A stretch of DNA of 30,374 bases, taken from assembly GCA_002491065.1 (NCBI GenBank), contig DKVF01000042.1, positions 1,723-32,096 on the forward strand, given 5' to 3'. Each line of letters opens with the position of its first letter. The stretch's first letter is position 1. Shown here piece after piece: positions 8,571 through 16,594 of the stretch. The position numbers and the translations under genes were made by a program. Origin of the DNA: Peptococcaceae bacterium UBA7185 (lineage in GTDB: Bacteria; Bacillota; Peptococcia; Peptococcales; Peptococcaceae). The notes under the pieces were generated by a model, which saw only the letters and a list, made by a program, of their open reading frames with translations, was not told the DNA's origin and did no database searches.

Positions 8571-8758
8571 GCTACACTTTGATTTTATTTGCTATCCTTT
8601 GCCTATTCTGCCAATATGGACACCGACTTGCTTGTCTTTGGCTTTATGGACTATGTCCATAGCCTAAAGACAGCCTGCGCCGTTAGTCCATATTGACGCA
8701 GAATGTTGGCAAAGATAGCGGGAGAAGGAAAACACAAGGCGGTAGCGAGTGCTTTGCA
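8571..8758. repeat. Interspersed structured repeat, copy 3 (best preserved)
   Basis: Full-length partner of the copy at 2073–2261. Outer stem GCTAT plus CTTTGCC (8591–8603) pairs with GGCAAAG plus ATAGC (8708–8719). Next CAATATGGAC pairs with GTCCATATTG, and the inner arm is TGTCTTTGGC…TATGGAC-TAT-GTCCATA…GCCTAAAGACA. It begins exactly after the terminator tract of rubrerythrin, in the gap before the convergent thioredoxin gene. This accounts for most of the 8489–8794 gap. Confidence 0.82.
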
Positions 8759-8794
8759 GTGCGGAATGGGAAAAAGGCTGGCGTATGTGCAAAC

Positions 8795-9163
8795 TCAGGT
8801 GAATTTGCGCAGCAGCGCTTCGACATCTGCGGATTTCAGAACTTTGCCTATGGATAGGACTTTTTCATTTACGACAAGCGCCGGCATGCGCATCACGCCG
8901 TATTTCAGCACTTGCTGCAGATCCGTTATATATTCGACTTCTACCGGAAGTTTCAGTTTTTCAACGGCTTTCTTGGCGTTTTCATATTGTGCGTGACAGG
9001 ATGCGCAACCCGAACCTAAAACTTTTATGCAGTAGATGCCCTCTTGTGTTTGCGCGCAGCAATCACTTGCAATTTCCACTGTTTCACATGCCGAATAAGC
9101 AGCGCTGCAGGCGCAGGCCAGAGCTTTCTTTTCTTCTTTTTTCCTTCCAAACAATACCATCAT
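8795..9163 (-). CDS. Thioredoxin-like small redox protein with Cys-rich N-terminal extension
   Basis: The C-terminal ~78 residues match the 'redox-active disulfide protein 2' type of thioredoxin fold: IKVLGSGCASCHAQYENAKK with a CxxC site at Cys53/Cys56, then YGVMRMPALVVNEKVLSIGK with the cis-proline. Before it is a basic, then cysteine-rich stretch with six further cysteines (17, 19, 26, 35, 36, 45), more than I expect for this family. It lies 42 bases after the permease gene and is probably co-transcribed with it; such proteins commonly neighbour DUF318 permeases. RBS GGAGGTAATGA precedes two adjacent ATGs (9163, 9160). A role in thiol or metal(loid) handling with the permease is inference. 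Confidence 0.8.
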   Translation of the reverse strand: MMVLFGRKKEEKKALACACSAAYSACETVEIASDCCAQTQEGIYCIKVLGSGCASCHAQYENAKKAVEKLKLPVEVEYITDLQQVLKYGVMRMPALVVNEKVLSIGKVLKSADVEALLRKFT

Positions 9164-9205
9164 TCATTACCTCCGTTTGAGTTATTTTTAATTTCTTCAG
9201 GCAGT

Positions 9206-10219
9206 TTACACAAGTAAAAACTGTATTGCATTGAAGAAATAGCCAACAAGCATAATGCCCACTGCGCAGATTGTGATAAACACGGCAAGCAGTCTGGGTT
9301 TTACAGCTTTGCGCAGCATAATCATGGATGGCAAGGACAACGTCGTTACGCCCATCATAAAAGAGAGGACGACTCCAAGCTGTGCGCCTTTTGCCAATAG
9401 TGCTTCGGCGATGGGAATGGTGCCGAAAATATCTGCGTACATGGGAATACCAGCCACGGTTGCGATGATAACACCAAAGGGATTGCCGGTTCCCAGTGCG
9501 CTTACAATAAGATGTTCGGGTATCCAGTTATGGATAAATGCGCCGATGGCAACACCGATTAATACATATGGGGCAACTTTTTTTGCCGTGGATACGACTT
9601 GTTCCCATGCGTAGTTCATGCGATCCTGGAAATAGAGTTCCTCTTGTGGGGTATCGAGAGAGCTGCCACTGCGTATAAATTCCTCTACATCGTTGTCAAG
9701 ATGTAGATTCTCGATCACAGTACCGCCAATCACAGCAATGACCAGTCCTAATATGACGTAGGTAACAGCAACTTTCCAGCCAAAGATACTCATTAGCAGG
9801 ACAAGGGAGCCGAGATCCACCATAGGAGAAGAAATCAGAAAAGAAAATGTCACACCTAACGGCAGACCCGCGCTGGTGAAACCGATAAACAACGGAATCG
9901 AGGAACAGGAGCAGAAGGGCGTCACAGTCCCAAGGAGTGCAGCGATGATGTTGGCTCCCATACCGTGGAATCTTCCGAGAATTTTTTTGGTTCGTTCCGG
10001 CGGAAAGTAGCTCTGAATGTATGAGATCAGCAAAATCAAAACGCCCAGAAGGAGCATGATTTTAATCGTGTCGTAAAGGAAAAAACAGATACTGCCGCCA
10101 AGTTTGCCATTGATGTCTAGGCCGCAGGCAGTAAGCAGATTGCCGATGAGGCGGCTTAACCATTGCATGCCGAGAATCTCATTCTGAAAAAAGTCCCAGC
10201 CTGTTTTTAGTGCATCCAT
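9206..10219 (-). CDS. DUF318/ArsP-type permease
   Basis: Integral membrane protein of 337 residues with about eight hydrophobic segments. The family hallmark LLGTVTPFCSCSSIPLFIGF lies near residue 95, followed by PLGVTFSFLISSPMVDLGS. A second repeat-like block, VIIATVAGIPMYADIFGTIP, lies near residue 255. A charged cytoplasmic loop (about 178–215) separates the halves. Relatives include ArsP, which exports trivalent organoarsenicals, and permeases of unknown cargo. RBS AAGGAGGATTCATTTT precedes the ATG. It sits between its own ArsR operator-like palindrome (10258–10277) and the thioredoxin-like gene, so metalloid or metal efflux is plausible; the substrate is not shown by sequence. Confidence 0.85.
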   Translation of the reverse strand: MDALKTGWDFFQNEILGMQWLSRLIGNLLTACGLDINGKLGGSICFFLYDTIKIMLLLGVLILLISYIQSYFPPERTKKILGRFHGMGANIIAALLGTVTPFCSCSSIPLFIGFTSAGLPLGVTFSFLISSPMVDLGSLVLLMSIFGWKVAVTYVILGLVIAVIGGTVIENLHLDNDVEEFIRSGSSLDTPQEELYFQDRMNYAWEQVVSTAKKVAPYVLIGVAIGAFIHNWIPEHLIVSALGTGNPFGVIIATVAGIPMYADIFGTIPIAEALLAKGAQLGVVLSFMMGVTTLSLPSMIMLRKAVKPRLLAVFITICAVGIMLVGYFFNAIQFLLV

Positions 10220-10257
10220 AAAATGAATCCTCCTTGAATTGATATATTGAAATTGAT

Positions 10258-10277
10258 ATATAGAAATTTATCTATAT
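10258..10277 (-). promoter_or_regulatory. ArsR-type operator before the permease gene
   Basis: Inverted repeat ATATAGA (10258–10264) and TCTATAT (10271–10277). The half-site is the same TATAGAT-like sequence found before arsR, so the repressor probably controls the permease–thioredoxin unit too. Two direct ATTGATATAT units lie next to it (10239–10248 and 10253–10262). Confidence 0.55.
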
Positions 10278-10287
10278 GATAGACTTT

Positions 10288-10330
10288 AAAAAAGCCGTGT
10301 GAAAAGTATAGGATACTTTTCAAAACACGG
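10288..10330 (-). terminator. Terminator of the ArsR gene
   Basis: Read leftward, directly after the arsR stop: CCGTGT, then GAAAAGTAT-CCT-ATACTTTTC, then ACACGG and a run of T. This long stem isolates arsR from the permease gene, so the permease needs its own promoter. Confidence 0.85.
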
Positions 10331-10627
10331 TTATTGGTCGTTTGAAAGAGTTGTATCCGTCAATGCCTTTAGGCACGCTACGGCATATTCCCCACCGCTT
10401 TGGGATAGAGAATAATGAATCCATTTTCCCTCTTTCCGACTGATTACAATATCGGCGTCGCACAATATTTTCATGTGGTGGGAGAGCGTGGGCTGTGTGA
10501 TCTGCAAATTGTCCAATAACACACAGGCACATTTTTCACCGGTGCGTAACTGCTTTAGGATGCGGATACGGTTTTCATCACAAAAAGCCTTAAAGATTGC
10601 CGCGGCTCTTTTTTCGTTTATTTCCAT
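10331..10627 (-). CDS. ArsR/SmtB-family metalloregulatory repressor
   Basis: Winged-helix dimeric repressor that leaves DNA on binding a metal or metalloid. The 98 residues hold AAIFKAFCDENRIRILKQL (helices 1–2), a cysteine pair in KCACVLLDNL at the place of the ArsR ELCVCDL metal site, the recognition helix QPTLSHHMKILCDADIV and the wing RKEGKWIHYSLS. I take the ATG at 10627 because GAGGTG lies six bases upstream; GTG or ATG starts up to 10636 are possible. A promoter and a perfect 9-bp inverted repeat lie upstream, so autorepression is likely. The CxC pair suggests As(III)/Sb(III)-like sensing, which is inference. Confidence 0.9.
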   Translation of the reverse strand: MEINEKRAAAIFKAFCDENRIRILKQLRTGEKCACVLLDNLQITQPTLSHHMKILCDADIVISRKEGKWIHYSLSQSGGEYAVACLKALTDTTLSNDQ

Positions 10628-10649
10628 ACTCATCACCTCGTATTGATAA

Positions 10650-10690
10650 TTATCTATACATCATTATACATACATATAGATAAAAGTCAA
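10650..10690 (-). promoter_or_regulatory. arsR promoter with overlapping operator
   Basis: Reverse strand TTGACT (10690–10685), 16-base spacer, TATAAT (10668–10663). A perfect inverted repeat TTATCTATA (10650–10658) and TATAGATAA (10675–10683) spans the −10 region, as expected for autorepression by an ArsR dimer. Confidence 0.75.
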
Positions 10691-10762
10691 TATGTTTTTG
10701 AAAATTTTTTGACTTAGTTTTCGCACGCTTTGTGCTGCAGGGTGACAAAGGCAGCCTACAGC

Positions 10763-11638
10763 TTAAAATTCCTCTCGATGTTGTTCAAAGAATTCAAAAT
10801 AAGTCCGCACGTTCTTTAGTGCTGTCCAGGGTTTCACTGTCACGGGAATGGCGTCCAAATCGTAAATGCGGCAATGCTCCATGGCCAGCAAAAAGGGAGA
10901 ATGGGTGGCGATGATAAACTGGCAGTGATAAAAACGGGCGGTATCGGCGATAAACTGGCTTAGCTGCAGCTGCAAGTCAGCGGCCAGACTATTTTCCGGT
11001 TCGTCCAGCAGATACAGTGCATTTTCTTTGATGTGCTCTGTAAAAAAGCGAAAGGCACTTTCCCCGTTGGATTGCGCCCGCACATTCTGCATCACGTGTT
11101 TTTTCACATAGTTGGAGCCTGTCCAACGTTTTGCTTCATTGTTCCGTTTCAGTTTTTCATAATCCTCCAGAGAAGTCATGTGGAAGGTTGCATATTTTTC
11201 TTTGGTATATTCGGCCAACAACTCCTCACGCCGCAAATCTACTTGTTCATTCAGACAACGCGTATCCAAAAGATAATCGAATACGTCATCACTGGTAATC
11301 ATCCGGCTGGTGTCGGCAATGGGGGAGAGAAATCTGGGCGCCTCATAGTCGCACTGCGCCACAAAGTCAGCAAAAAAATTGCTGCGGTTAAAATAGGTGC
11401 CCCGCTTGATGCGCAAGCGCTCGGCAATGAGGTTCAGCAGCGTTGTTTTGCCGGAGCCGTTTCCACCGTAAAGGAAGGTTACCGGTGCAAAATACAGCTC
11501 TGTCAGCTGTTTCTCTGGGAAAATCCTGAAGGGATAGTAAGATGTATAGCATGTGCGTTTCATTTCCGGATTTACGTCGGGAGCCAGATATTTTTCTTCC
11601 CAAGCATAAGATGGCAGTGTAAAAGACTCTAAATACAT
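10763..11638 (-). CDS. AAA family ATPase (ABC/SMC-like, RecF-type)
   Basis: Soluble P-loop ATPase of 291 residues. Walker A LYGGNGSGKTTLLNLIAERL lies near residues 57–76, Walker B ALYLLDEPENSLA near 210, and a switch histidine in QFIIATHSPFLLAM. There is no coiled coil long enough for an SMC arm; the inserted middle part (about 85–190) is helical and poorly conserved in look. Start chosen at the ATG TAT of MYLESF with AAAGGA eight bases upstream. Similar small ATPases act alone or with a partner nuclease; no such partner is adjacent. The substrate is unknown. It is followed leftward by the arsR promoter region. Confidence 0.8.
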   Translation of the reverse strand: MYLESFTLPSYAWEEKYLAPDVNPEMKRTCYTSYYPFRIFPEKQLTELYFAPVTFLYGGNGSGKTTLLNLIAERLRIKRGTYFNRSNFFADFVAQCDYEAPRFLSPIADTSRMITSDDVFDYLLDTRCLNEQVDLRREELLAEYTKEKYATFHMTSLEDYEKLKRNNEAKRWTGSNYVKKHVMQNVRAQSNGESAFRFFTEHIKENALYLLDEPENSLAADLQLQLSQFIADTARFYHCQFIIATHSPFLLAMEHCRIYDLDAIPVTVKPWTALKNVRTYFEFFEQHREEF

Positions 11639-11657
11639 CGGCAAGTTCCTTTCTCGT

Positions 11658-12062
11658 TCAATTGTGTTTTTGCTTCAACATCAAAAAGGCCAAAGGCGGC
11701 AGGAGGGATAAACCCAAGGCAATCCAATATCCGGGATAGACCGTAGAAAAACCAATCTCCCAGCTAATTTTTCCGGTAATAAATGTTGTATGCCAGGTCG
11801 GCAGCCAAGCCAGATAGACTACCGGTACCGTCAACAGCAAACAAAACACCAGAGCGAAAAGCCAGCGGGATTGTTTTTGCCAAAACTCCAAGCAGAGCCA
11901 TACTACAGCCAATAGCTGCAAACTTGTATAGCCGGCTATAGAAACGCCCCACTGATATCCTGTTATACGGGGATTGAACGAAAAACAGGGCATGCACCAA
12001 GCGAGCAGCGAAATTGCTAGCACAATGAGAAATTGGTTACGTTTTTGTTTTGTGGCAAACAT
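11658..12062 (-). CDS. Small four-segment membrane protein, unknown function
   Basis: 134 residues with four hydrophobic segments (about 11–28, 43–60, 68–88, 108–127) separated by short aromatic-rich loops and ending in a basic LKQKHN tail. RBS GGAGGTATCTCTT precedes the ATG. It ends 19 bases before the AAA ATPase start and may be co-transcribed with it. I do not recognise the family. Confidence 0.7.
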   Translation of the reverse strand: MFATKQKRNQFLIVLAISLLAWCMPCFSFNPRITGYQWGVSIAGYTSLQLLAVVWLCLEFWQKQSRWLFALVFCLLLTVPVVYLAWLPTWHTTFITGKISWEIGFSTVYPGYWIALGLSLLPPLAFLMLKQKHN

Positions 12063-12135
12063 AAGAGATACCTCCTAGGAAAAAAATAAAAGCGGCAGCA
12101 AATAAAACCAATGTTGCGGGAACTGTTGTCTTCAT
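12037..12135 (-). CDS. Possible 32-residue single-span membrane peptide
   Basis: Short frame beginning MKTTVPATLVLFAAAF, one hydrophobic helix, then a basic tail HKTKT. It overlaps the start of the next membrane gene by 26 bases, a translational-coupling layout. The RBS (AAAGGAAAAG) lies rather far upstream. In the same frame a longer version could start at 12246. Confidence 0.35.
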   Translation of the reverse strand: MKTTVPATLVLFAAAFIFFLGGISYVCHKTKT

Positions 12136-12291
12136 TATAGCGGACTTTTCCTTTCTTGTCAGCAGGCGTTTTGCCGGATTGACGCTCTTTTGCGTGTGTG
12201 TGCATCGCCCAAATGAACAGTCATCTATTTTGCTCATGATAACCATTGAAAATCGGTACGGCTGTATAACCCGTTATAAATTGTTTCAATA

Positions 12292-12320
12292 TTGTCACTG
12301 CTTTTTGAATGTGGTACGCT
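12292..12320 (+). promoter_or_regulatory. Possible promoter of the flavin oxidoreductase gene
   Basis: TTGTCA (12292–12297), 17-base spacer, TACGCT (12315–12320), 40 bases before the ATG at 12360. Confidence 0.45.
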
Positions 12321-12359
12321 GATTGCAGAGAATCTATTTTTTGAAATGAGGCGATTGTT

Positions 12360-14309
12360 ATGCAACGTAATTTTCCCAATCTTTGCAGTCCGTTGACTGT
12401 TGGCAATGTAACTTTTCGCAATCGTATGTGCTCTGCGCCCATGAGCGGTGCGGAAATCACTGCGGATTGCTGTATTGGACGCAGCTCCCGTGCCTTTTAT
12501 GAATTGCGGGCCAAAGGCGGCGCGGCCAATGTGACGGTGTCGGAGGTGATGGTGCATCCTGACACGGATGGCTCTCACGCTTATCATCTGAACACCACTG
12601 TGCCGGGTTCGATTCCCAGCTTTACCCTTACCGCTGATGCCATTCGCCGTCACGGCGCCATTCCCAGCGTGGAGTTATCCCATTCCGGTCAATACGCCGG
12701 TACCTATATGCAGGATAAAGGTAAAAAGTCCTCCATTTGCCAGTGGGGCCCATCTGAAGGAACCCGTCCCGATGGCCGCCCGGTGAAGGCACTTACTGTG
12801 GATATGCTGCAGGAGATCACACAGGCCTACGCCGATGTGGCTGCGTTGGCGAAACGCTGCGGTTTTGAGATGATTATGGTGCACGGCGGCCATGGCTGGC
12901 TTTTGAATCAGTTTTTATCTCCCTATTTCAATCACCGCACAGACGCTTATGGCGGCAGCCTGGAAAATCGTGTCCGTCTGGCGCAGGAAGTACTGGCTGC
13001 TGTGCGCAAAGCGGTAGGTCCGGGCTTTCCCATTGAGTTCCGCATGAGCGGCGACGAATTTTTTGACGGCGGTTATACGCTGGAGGAGGGCATTCAGATT
13101 GCCCAACTGTTGGAGCCTTATGTGGATATTCTGCATGTTTCTGCCGGTACGTATCAGCAGGGTTTTGGCCGGACCCATCCGTCTATGTTTTTGCCCCATG
13201 GCGTCAATGTGTATCTGGCTGCGGAAATCAAAAAACACGTGTCGGTGCCGGTTGCCACGCTGGGCGGGTTGAATGATCCCGCGCAGATGGAAGAAATCAT
13301 CGCGTCCGGTCAGGCCGATTTGATCTATATGGGTCGTGCTTTGTTGGCCGATCATGAGCTGCCCCGCAAGGTCATGGCCAATCGAGAGGAAGACATTGTC
13401 CATTGTCTGCGCTGCTTTACCTGTATGGCAGAGCGCGGCATGACTTCTACCCGCCGTTGTGCGGTCAATCCGCTTATTGGCCGGGAAATGGATGGCACAG
13501 AAGTGCTTCCTGCAACCCAACGGAAAAAGGTGCTGATCGCAGGCGGCGGCCCCGGCGGGTTGAAGGCCGCGCAGACAGCGGCGCAGCGGGGACATGAGGT
13601 GCTGCTCTGCGAAAAAACCGATGCTTTCGGCGGCATTTTGCGGGAGGAACAGGCCATCCCCTTTAAATATGAGATGTATCAGCTGGGCAACACCTTGGCC
13701 AAATTGGCGCAGGATGCCGGTGCCGAACTTCGTCTGAATACAGAGGTCACACCTGAACTGGTAGAAACCTTGCAGCCTGACGCTTTGATTGTCGCTGTCG
13801 GTTCTCTGCCTGTACAGCCGCCCATTCCTGGTTTGCAAAATGATAATGTCATTTTAGTGAACAATTACTATCGGCAAAAAGAACAGGTTGGCGATACCGT
13901 CATTGTGCTGGGCGGCGGCTTAGCTGGTTGCGAGACAGCCATCCATCTGGCAAGGGAGGGCAAGCAGGTAGCGCTCATTGAGATGCGCAGCGAGTTGGCT
14001 CCCGATGCCAATATCCGGCACCGTCCGCTGTTGTTGAAAGAAATTGCAGCGCAAAAAATTCAGGTATACACAGAGCACACCGGCAAGCAAATCACTGCCG
14101 ATGGCGTGCTCTGTGTGGATACTGACGGCAAGGAGGTTTTCGTTGCCGGTACCACAGTGATCTGCGCTTTGGGACAGAAATCCAACAAAACAGTGGTGGA
14201 CGCGCTGCGGGACAGTGCGCCCTATGTGGCAGTGATCGGCGATTGCGGCAAGGTGTCTAATATTACCGCCGCCGTCTATCAGGGATACCATGCTGCTTTG
14301 GATATTTAG
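12360..14309 (+). CDS. NADH:flavin oxidoreductase / 2,4-dienoyl-CoA reductase-like enzyme
   Basis: Old-yellow-enzyme family protein with the multi-domain FadH/BaiCD/trimethylamine-dehydrogenase layout. Residues 1–~335 form the FMN TIM barrel (LCSPLTVGNVTFRNRM; VHGGHGWLLNQFLSPYFNHR; DAYGGSLENR; MGRALLADHELPRK). A 4Fe-4S cluster follows at CLRCFTCMAERGMTSTRRC. The C-terminal half binds dinucleotides: VLIAGGGPGGLKAAQTAA near 393 and VIVLGGGLAGCETAIHLA near 518. At 649 residues it has the family's length. It reduces activated C=C bonds of enoates or enoyl-CoA; the substrate cannot be told. It is monocistronic, with a terminator at 14440–14475. Confidence 0.9.
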   Translation: MQRNFPNLCSPLTVGNVTFRNRMCSAPMSGAEITADCCIGRSSRAFYELRAKGGAANVTVSEVMVHPDTDGSHAYHLNTTVPGSIPSFTLTADAIRRHGAIPSVELSHSGQYAGTYMQDKGKKSSICQWGPSEGTRPDGRPVKALTVDMLQEITQAYADVAALAKRCGFEMIMVHGGHGWLLNQFLSPYFNHRTDAYGGSLENRVRLAQEVLAAVRKAVGPGFPIEFRMSGDEFFDGGYTLEEGIQIAQLLEPYVDILHVSAGTYQQGFGRTHPSMFLPHGVNVYLAAEIKKHVSVPVATLGGLNDPAQMEEIIASGQADLIYMGRALLADHELPRKVMANREEDIVHCLRCFTCMAERGMTSTRRCAVNPLIGREMDGTEVLPATQRKKVLIAGGGPGGLKAAQTAAQRGHEVLLCEKTDAFGGILREEQAIPFKYEMYQLGNTLAKLAQDAGAELRLNTEVTPELVETLQPDALIVAVGSLPVQPPIPGLQNDNVILVNNYYRQKEQVGDTVIVLGGGLAGCETAIHLAREGKQVALIEMRSELAPDANIRHRPLLLKEIAAQKIQVYTEHTGKQITADGVLCVDTDGKEVFVAGTTVICALGQKSNKTVVDALRDSAPYVAVIGDCGKVSNITAAVYQGYHAALDI

Positions 14310-14439
14310 GCAGTAAAAGCCCGATATAGATGGGCGTATAAGTGGGATAATAAATTGCAGAAGGTTTGAATGGTAGTAATTAAGCGGTGTATGTAGCTAT
14401 TCAAGTGATTATGGAGTAGAGAGTAATATAGTTGAACTG

Positions 14440-14475
14440 AATCGATGTGTTCATTTTGAGCACATCGATTTTTTA
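14440..14475 (+). terminator. Rho-independent terminator after the flavin oxidoreductase
   Basis: Ten-pair stem AATCGATGTG (14440–14449) with CACATCGATT (14461–14470) and a T run. It also marks where sequence becomes clearly more AT-rich. The 130 bases between the oxidoreductase stop and this stem hold nothing I recognise. Confidence 0.85.
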
Positions 14476-14522
14476 TAGGAAAGAAAAATGAGGTATAGTT
14501 ACATAAATCAAGAAAAGTGATA

Positions 14523-14563
14523 TTGCTATTATTCTAGATTTAGAATATACTAACTACTAGTTA
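14523..14563 (+). promoter_or_regulatory. Promoter and operators of the DpnII-type R-M operon
   Basis: TTGCTA (14523–14528), 17-base spacer, TATACT (14546–14551). A perfect palindrome TATTCTA-GATT-TAGAATA (14530–14547) fills the spacer. A second, TAACTA-C-TAGTTA (14551–14563), starts at the −10 box. Both look like repressor sites, possibly for the methylase's own HTH domain or the XRE protein. RBS GGAGGTG at 14569–14575. Confidence 0.65.
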
Positions 14564-14580
14564 TAGATGGAGGTGTTATA

Positions 14581-15651
14581 ATGGAATTTATGTCTGCAAG
14601 AGAAGCTGCTGATAAATGGGGAATTTCGCAAAGGCGCGTTGCGATTCTTTGCTCTGAAAATAGAATAAGTGATGCTGCAATGGTTGGAAATATGTGGATT
14701 ATACCGATTACGGCAAAAAAACCTGTCGATGCAAGAAGTACTCGTTATTTACATAATAACGGTAAAAAAGTGAAGCCATTTTTAAAATGGGCTGGTGGTA
14801 AAGGACAGCTCTTGTCTGAAATCGAAAAGTATTATCCTTTTGAGGATGGGAAAATCGTCAAGTATGCAGAGCCGTTTGTTGGCGGTGGTGCAGTCCTATT
14901 TGATATTTTAAGTAAGTACAATTTAGATGAAGTGTACATCAGCGATATGAATGCTGAACTTATAAATACATATTACATTATTAGAGATGACGTGGAGGAA
15001 TTGGTTTCGCTGTTGGCGAATATGCAAAGTAAATTCCAACCGATGAATACCGAGCATCGCAAGGCTTACTATATGGAAAAACGTGAACGTTTCAATGATT
15101 TGAAAGTCAATGGTAATGAGAGTGTGAATATCGAGAAAGCAGCACTTATGATTTTTCTTAACAAAACCTGTTTTAATGGATTGTATCGTGTCAACAGGAA
15201 GGGCTTGTTCAATGTGCCTATGGGAGCGTACAAAAATCCGATAATTTGTGATGAAGCAAATCTTCGAGCTGTGTCTGAAAAGCTTCAAAATGTAAAAATT
15301 ATCTGTGACGATTACCGAAAGGCGGCAGATTTTATTGATGAGAATACTTTTGTTTATTTTGATCCTCCGTATCGTCCTATCACAGGTACTGCGAGTTTCA
15401 CTGCATATACCGAAAATCTTTTCAATGATGAAGCGCAGATTGAGTTAGCAAAATTTGTCGATGAAATGCACAAGAAAGGCGCAAAGATAGTAATCAGCAA
15501 TTCCGATCCAAAGAATACAAATGCAGAAGATGACTTTTTTGATAATATTTATTCTTCTCATAAAATCAAGCGGGTTGAAGCTACTCGAATGATAAACCGC
15601 AATAGCGAAGCAAGGGGAAAAATTACGGAATTGTTGATTTCTAATTTTTGA
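14581..15651 (+). CDS. Dam/DpnM-type adenine-N6 DNA methylase with N-terminal HTH domain
   Basis: Protects the host by methylating adenine, most likely in GATC, because it partners a DpnII-type nuclease. Residues 1–45 form an excisionase/MerR-like helix-turn-helix (MSAREAADKWGISQRRVAIL), not part of classical Dam. The methylase follows: SAM motif FLKWAGGKGQLL (67–78), EPFVGGGAVLFDIL, ISDMNAELINTYYII and the catalytic DPPY (261–264) inside FVYFDPPYRP, so the order is alpha class. The total of 356 residues exceeds DpnM by roughly the HTH. It is first in a three-gene operon, with palindromes in its promoter; autoregulation by the HTH is inference. Codon use is more AT-rich than in flanking genes. 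Confidence 0.93.
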   Translation: MEFMSAREAADKWGISQRRVAILCSENRISDAAMVGNMWIIPITAKKPVDARSTRYLHNNGKKVKPFLKWAGGKGQLLSEIEKYYPFEDGKIVKYAEPFVGGGAVLFDILSKYNLDEVYISDMNAELINTYYIIRDDVEELVSLLANMQSKFQPMNTEHRKAYYMEKRERFNDLKVNGNESVNIEKAALMIFLNKTCFNGLYRVNRKGLFNVPMGAYKNPIICDEANLRAVSEKLQNVKIICDDYRKAADFIDENTFVYFDPPYRPITGTASFTAYTENLFNDEAQIELAKFVDEMHKKGAKIVISNSDPKNTNAEDDFFDNIYSSHKIKRVEATRMINRNSEARGKITELLISNF

Positions 15652-15715
15652 TGGAGGCAATATAAAAAATACGAATACGATGTTGCGCTTCCTTAATTGA
15701 AAGGGAATGATATTT

Positions 15716-16594
15716 GTGAATAGAGATTTTAATGTTTGGTTATCCAGTTTTCGAGATAGCATTGCGGATTATGGCTATTATATTGATTTTGCAAAAGTCT
15801 ATCGCAATGTCGATGGGATAAAGGTGGAACTTAATATTCTTAACTCGCTTATTGGCTCAAAAAATATCAAAGAAGATTTTAAATCTTTGATAAAAAGATA
15901 TCCTGAAGTTTTGAAGTGTATCCCATTGCTTCTGGCAGTTAGGGCAAAGGAAATATATTGTCAGGATGAAAATGGCGGTTATTTGTATCATTTTGATTTT
16001 GAAAAATATCCGCCAAACAGTCAGGCTCATTATGAGCGCTATTCCTATTTTATGGAGCATACAGGATTATTTGATTTGCTGGAAAATCATATTATTAATA
16101 ACCTTGTAGATTATGCAACAGGTATTGAAACAGGTTTGGACTCTAATGGTCGAAAAAATCGCGGCGGTCATTTGATGGAAGATTTACTGGAGAGTTTCAT
16201 TAAAAAAGCCGGATTTATCAAAGATGAAAGTTATTTTAAGGAAATGAAAATTAAGGACATTGAAAAGAAGTTTCACCTTGATTTATCAGCGATTTCCAAT
16301 AAGGGGAAAACTGTTAAACGTTTTGATTTTGTAATAAAAACAGAACATGCTGTTTATGGGATAGAAACCAATTTTTATGCAAGCAGTGGGTCAAAGCTAA
16401 ATGAAACAGCGCGAAGTTATAAACAGATCTCACAAGAAGCGCAGAAAATTAACAATTTTACATTTGTATGGTTTACTGATGGAAAAGGCTGGTTGGATGC
16501 TCGAAATAATTTAGAAGAGACCTTTGATGCAATGGAACATCTCTACAACATCAATGATATGGAAAATGGTATAATTAAAGAGGTTTTTAAATAA
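15716..16594 (+). CDS. DpnII-family type II restriction endonuclease
   Basis: Cleaves unmethylated GATC in the DpnII family. The sequence follows R.DpnII closely by recognition: DYGYYIDFAKVY, LNILNSLIGSKNI, YPEVLKCIPLLLAVRAKEIY, YATGIETGLDSNGRKNRGG. A core resembling PD-(D/E)xK is visible as RFDFVIKTE…GIETNFYASS. I prefer the GTG at 15716 (MNRDFNVWLS) because AAAGGGA lies nine bases upstream; an ATG three codons earlier (15707) is too near that RBS. About 292 residues, normal length. It ends TAATG, overlapping the next methylase by one base, so translation is coupled. No sign of inactivation. Confidence 0.93.
   Translation: MNRDFNVWLSSFRDSIADYGYYIDFAKVYRNVDGIKVELNILNSLIGSKNIKEDFKSLIKRYPEVLKCIPLLLAVRAKEIYCQDENGGYLYHFDFEKYPPNSQAHYERYSYFMEHTGLFDLLENHIINNLVDYATGIETGLDSNGRKNRGGHLMEDLLESFIKKAGFIKDESYFKEMKIKDIEKKFHLDLSAISNKGKTVKRFDFVIKTEHAVYGIETNFYASSGSKLNETARSYKQISQEAQKINNFTFVWFTDGKGWLDARNNLEETFDAMEHLYNINDMENGIIKEVFK

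Noticed and set aside
12915..13838. Long reverse-strand frame opposite the flavin oxidoreductase
   Set aside because: It is a shadow of a strongly supported coding frame; no RBS or family match.
14310..14480. Attachment-site direct repeats flanking the R-M island
   Set aside because: I compared both edges (about 14310–14480 and 18100–18180) and found no matching direct repeats, tRNA gene or integrase.
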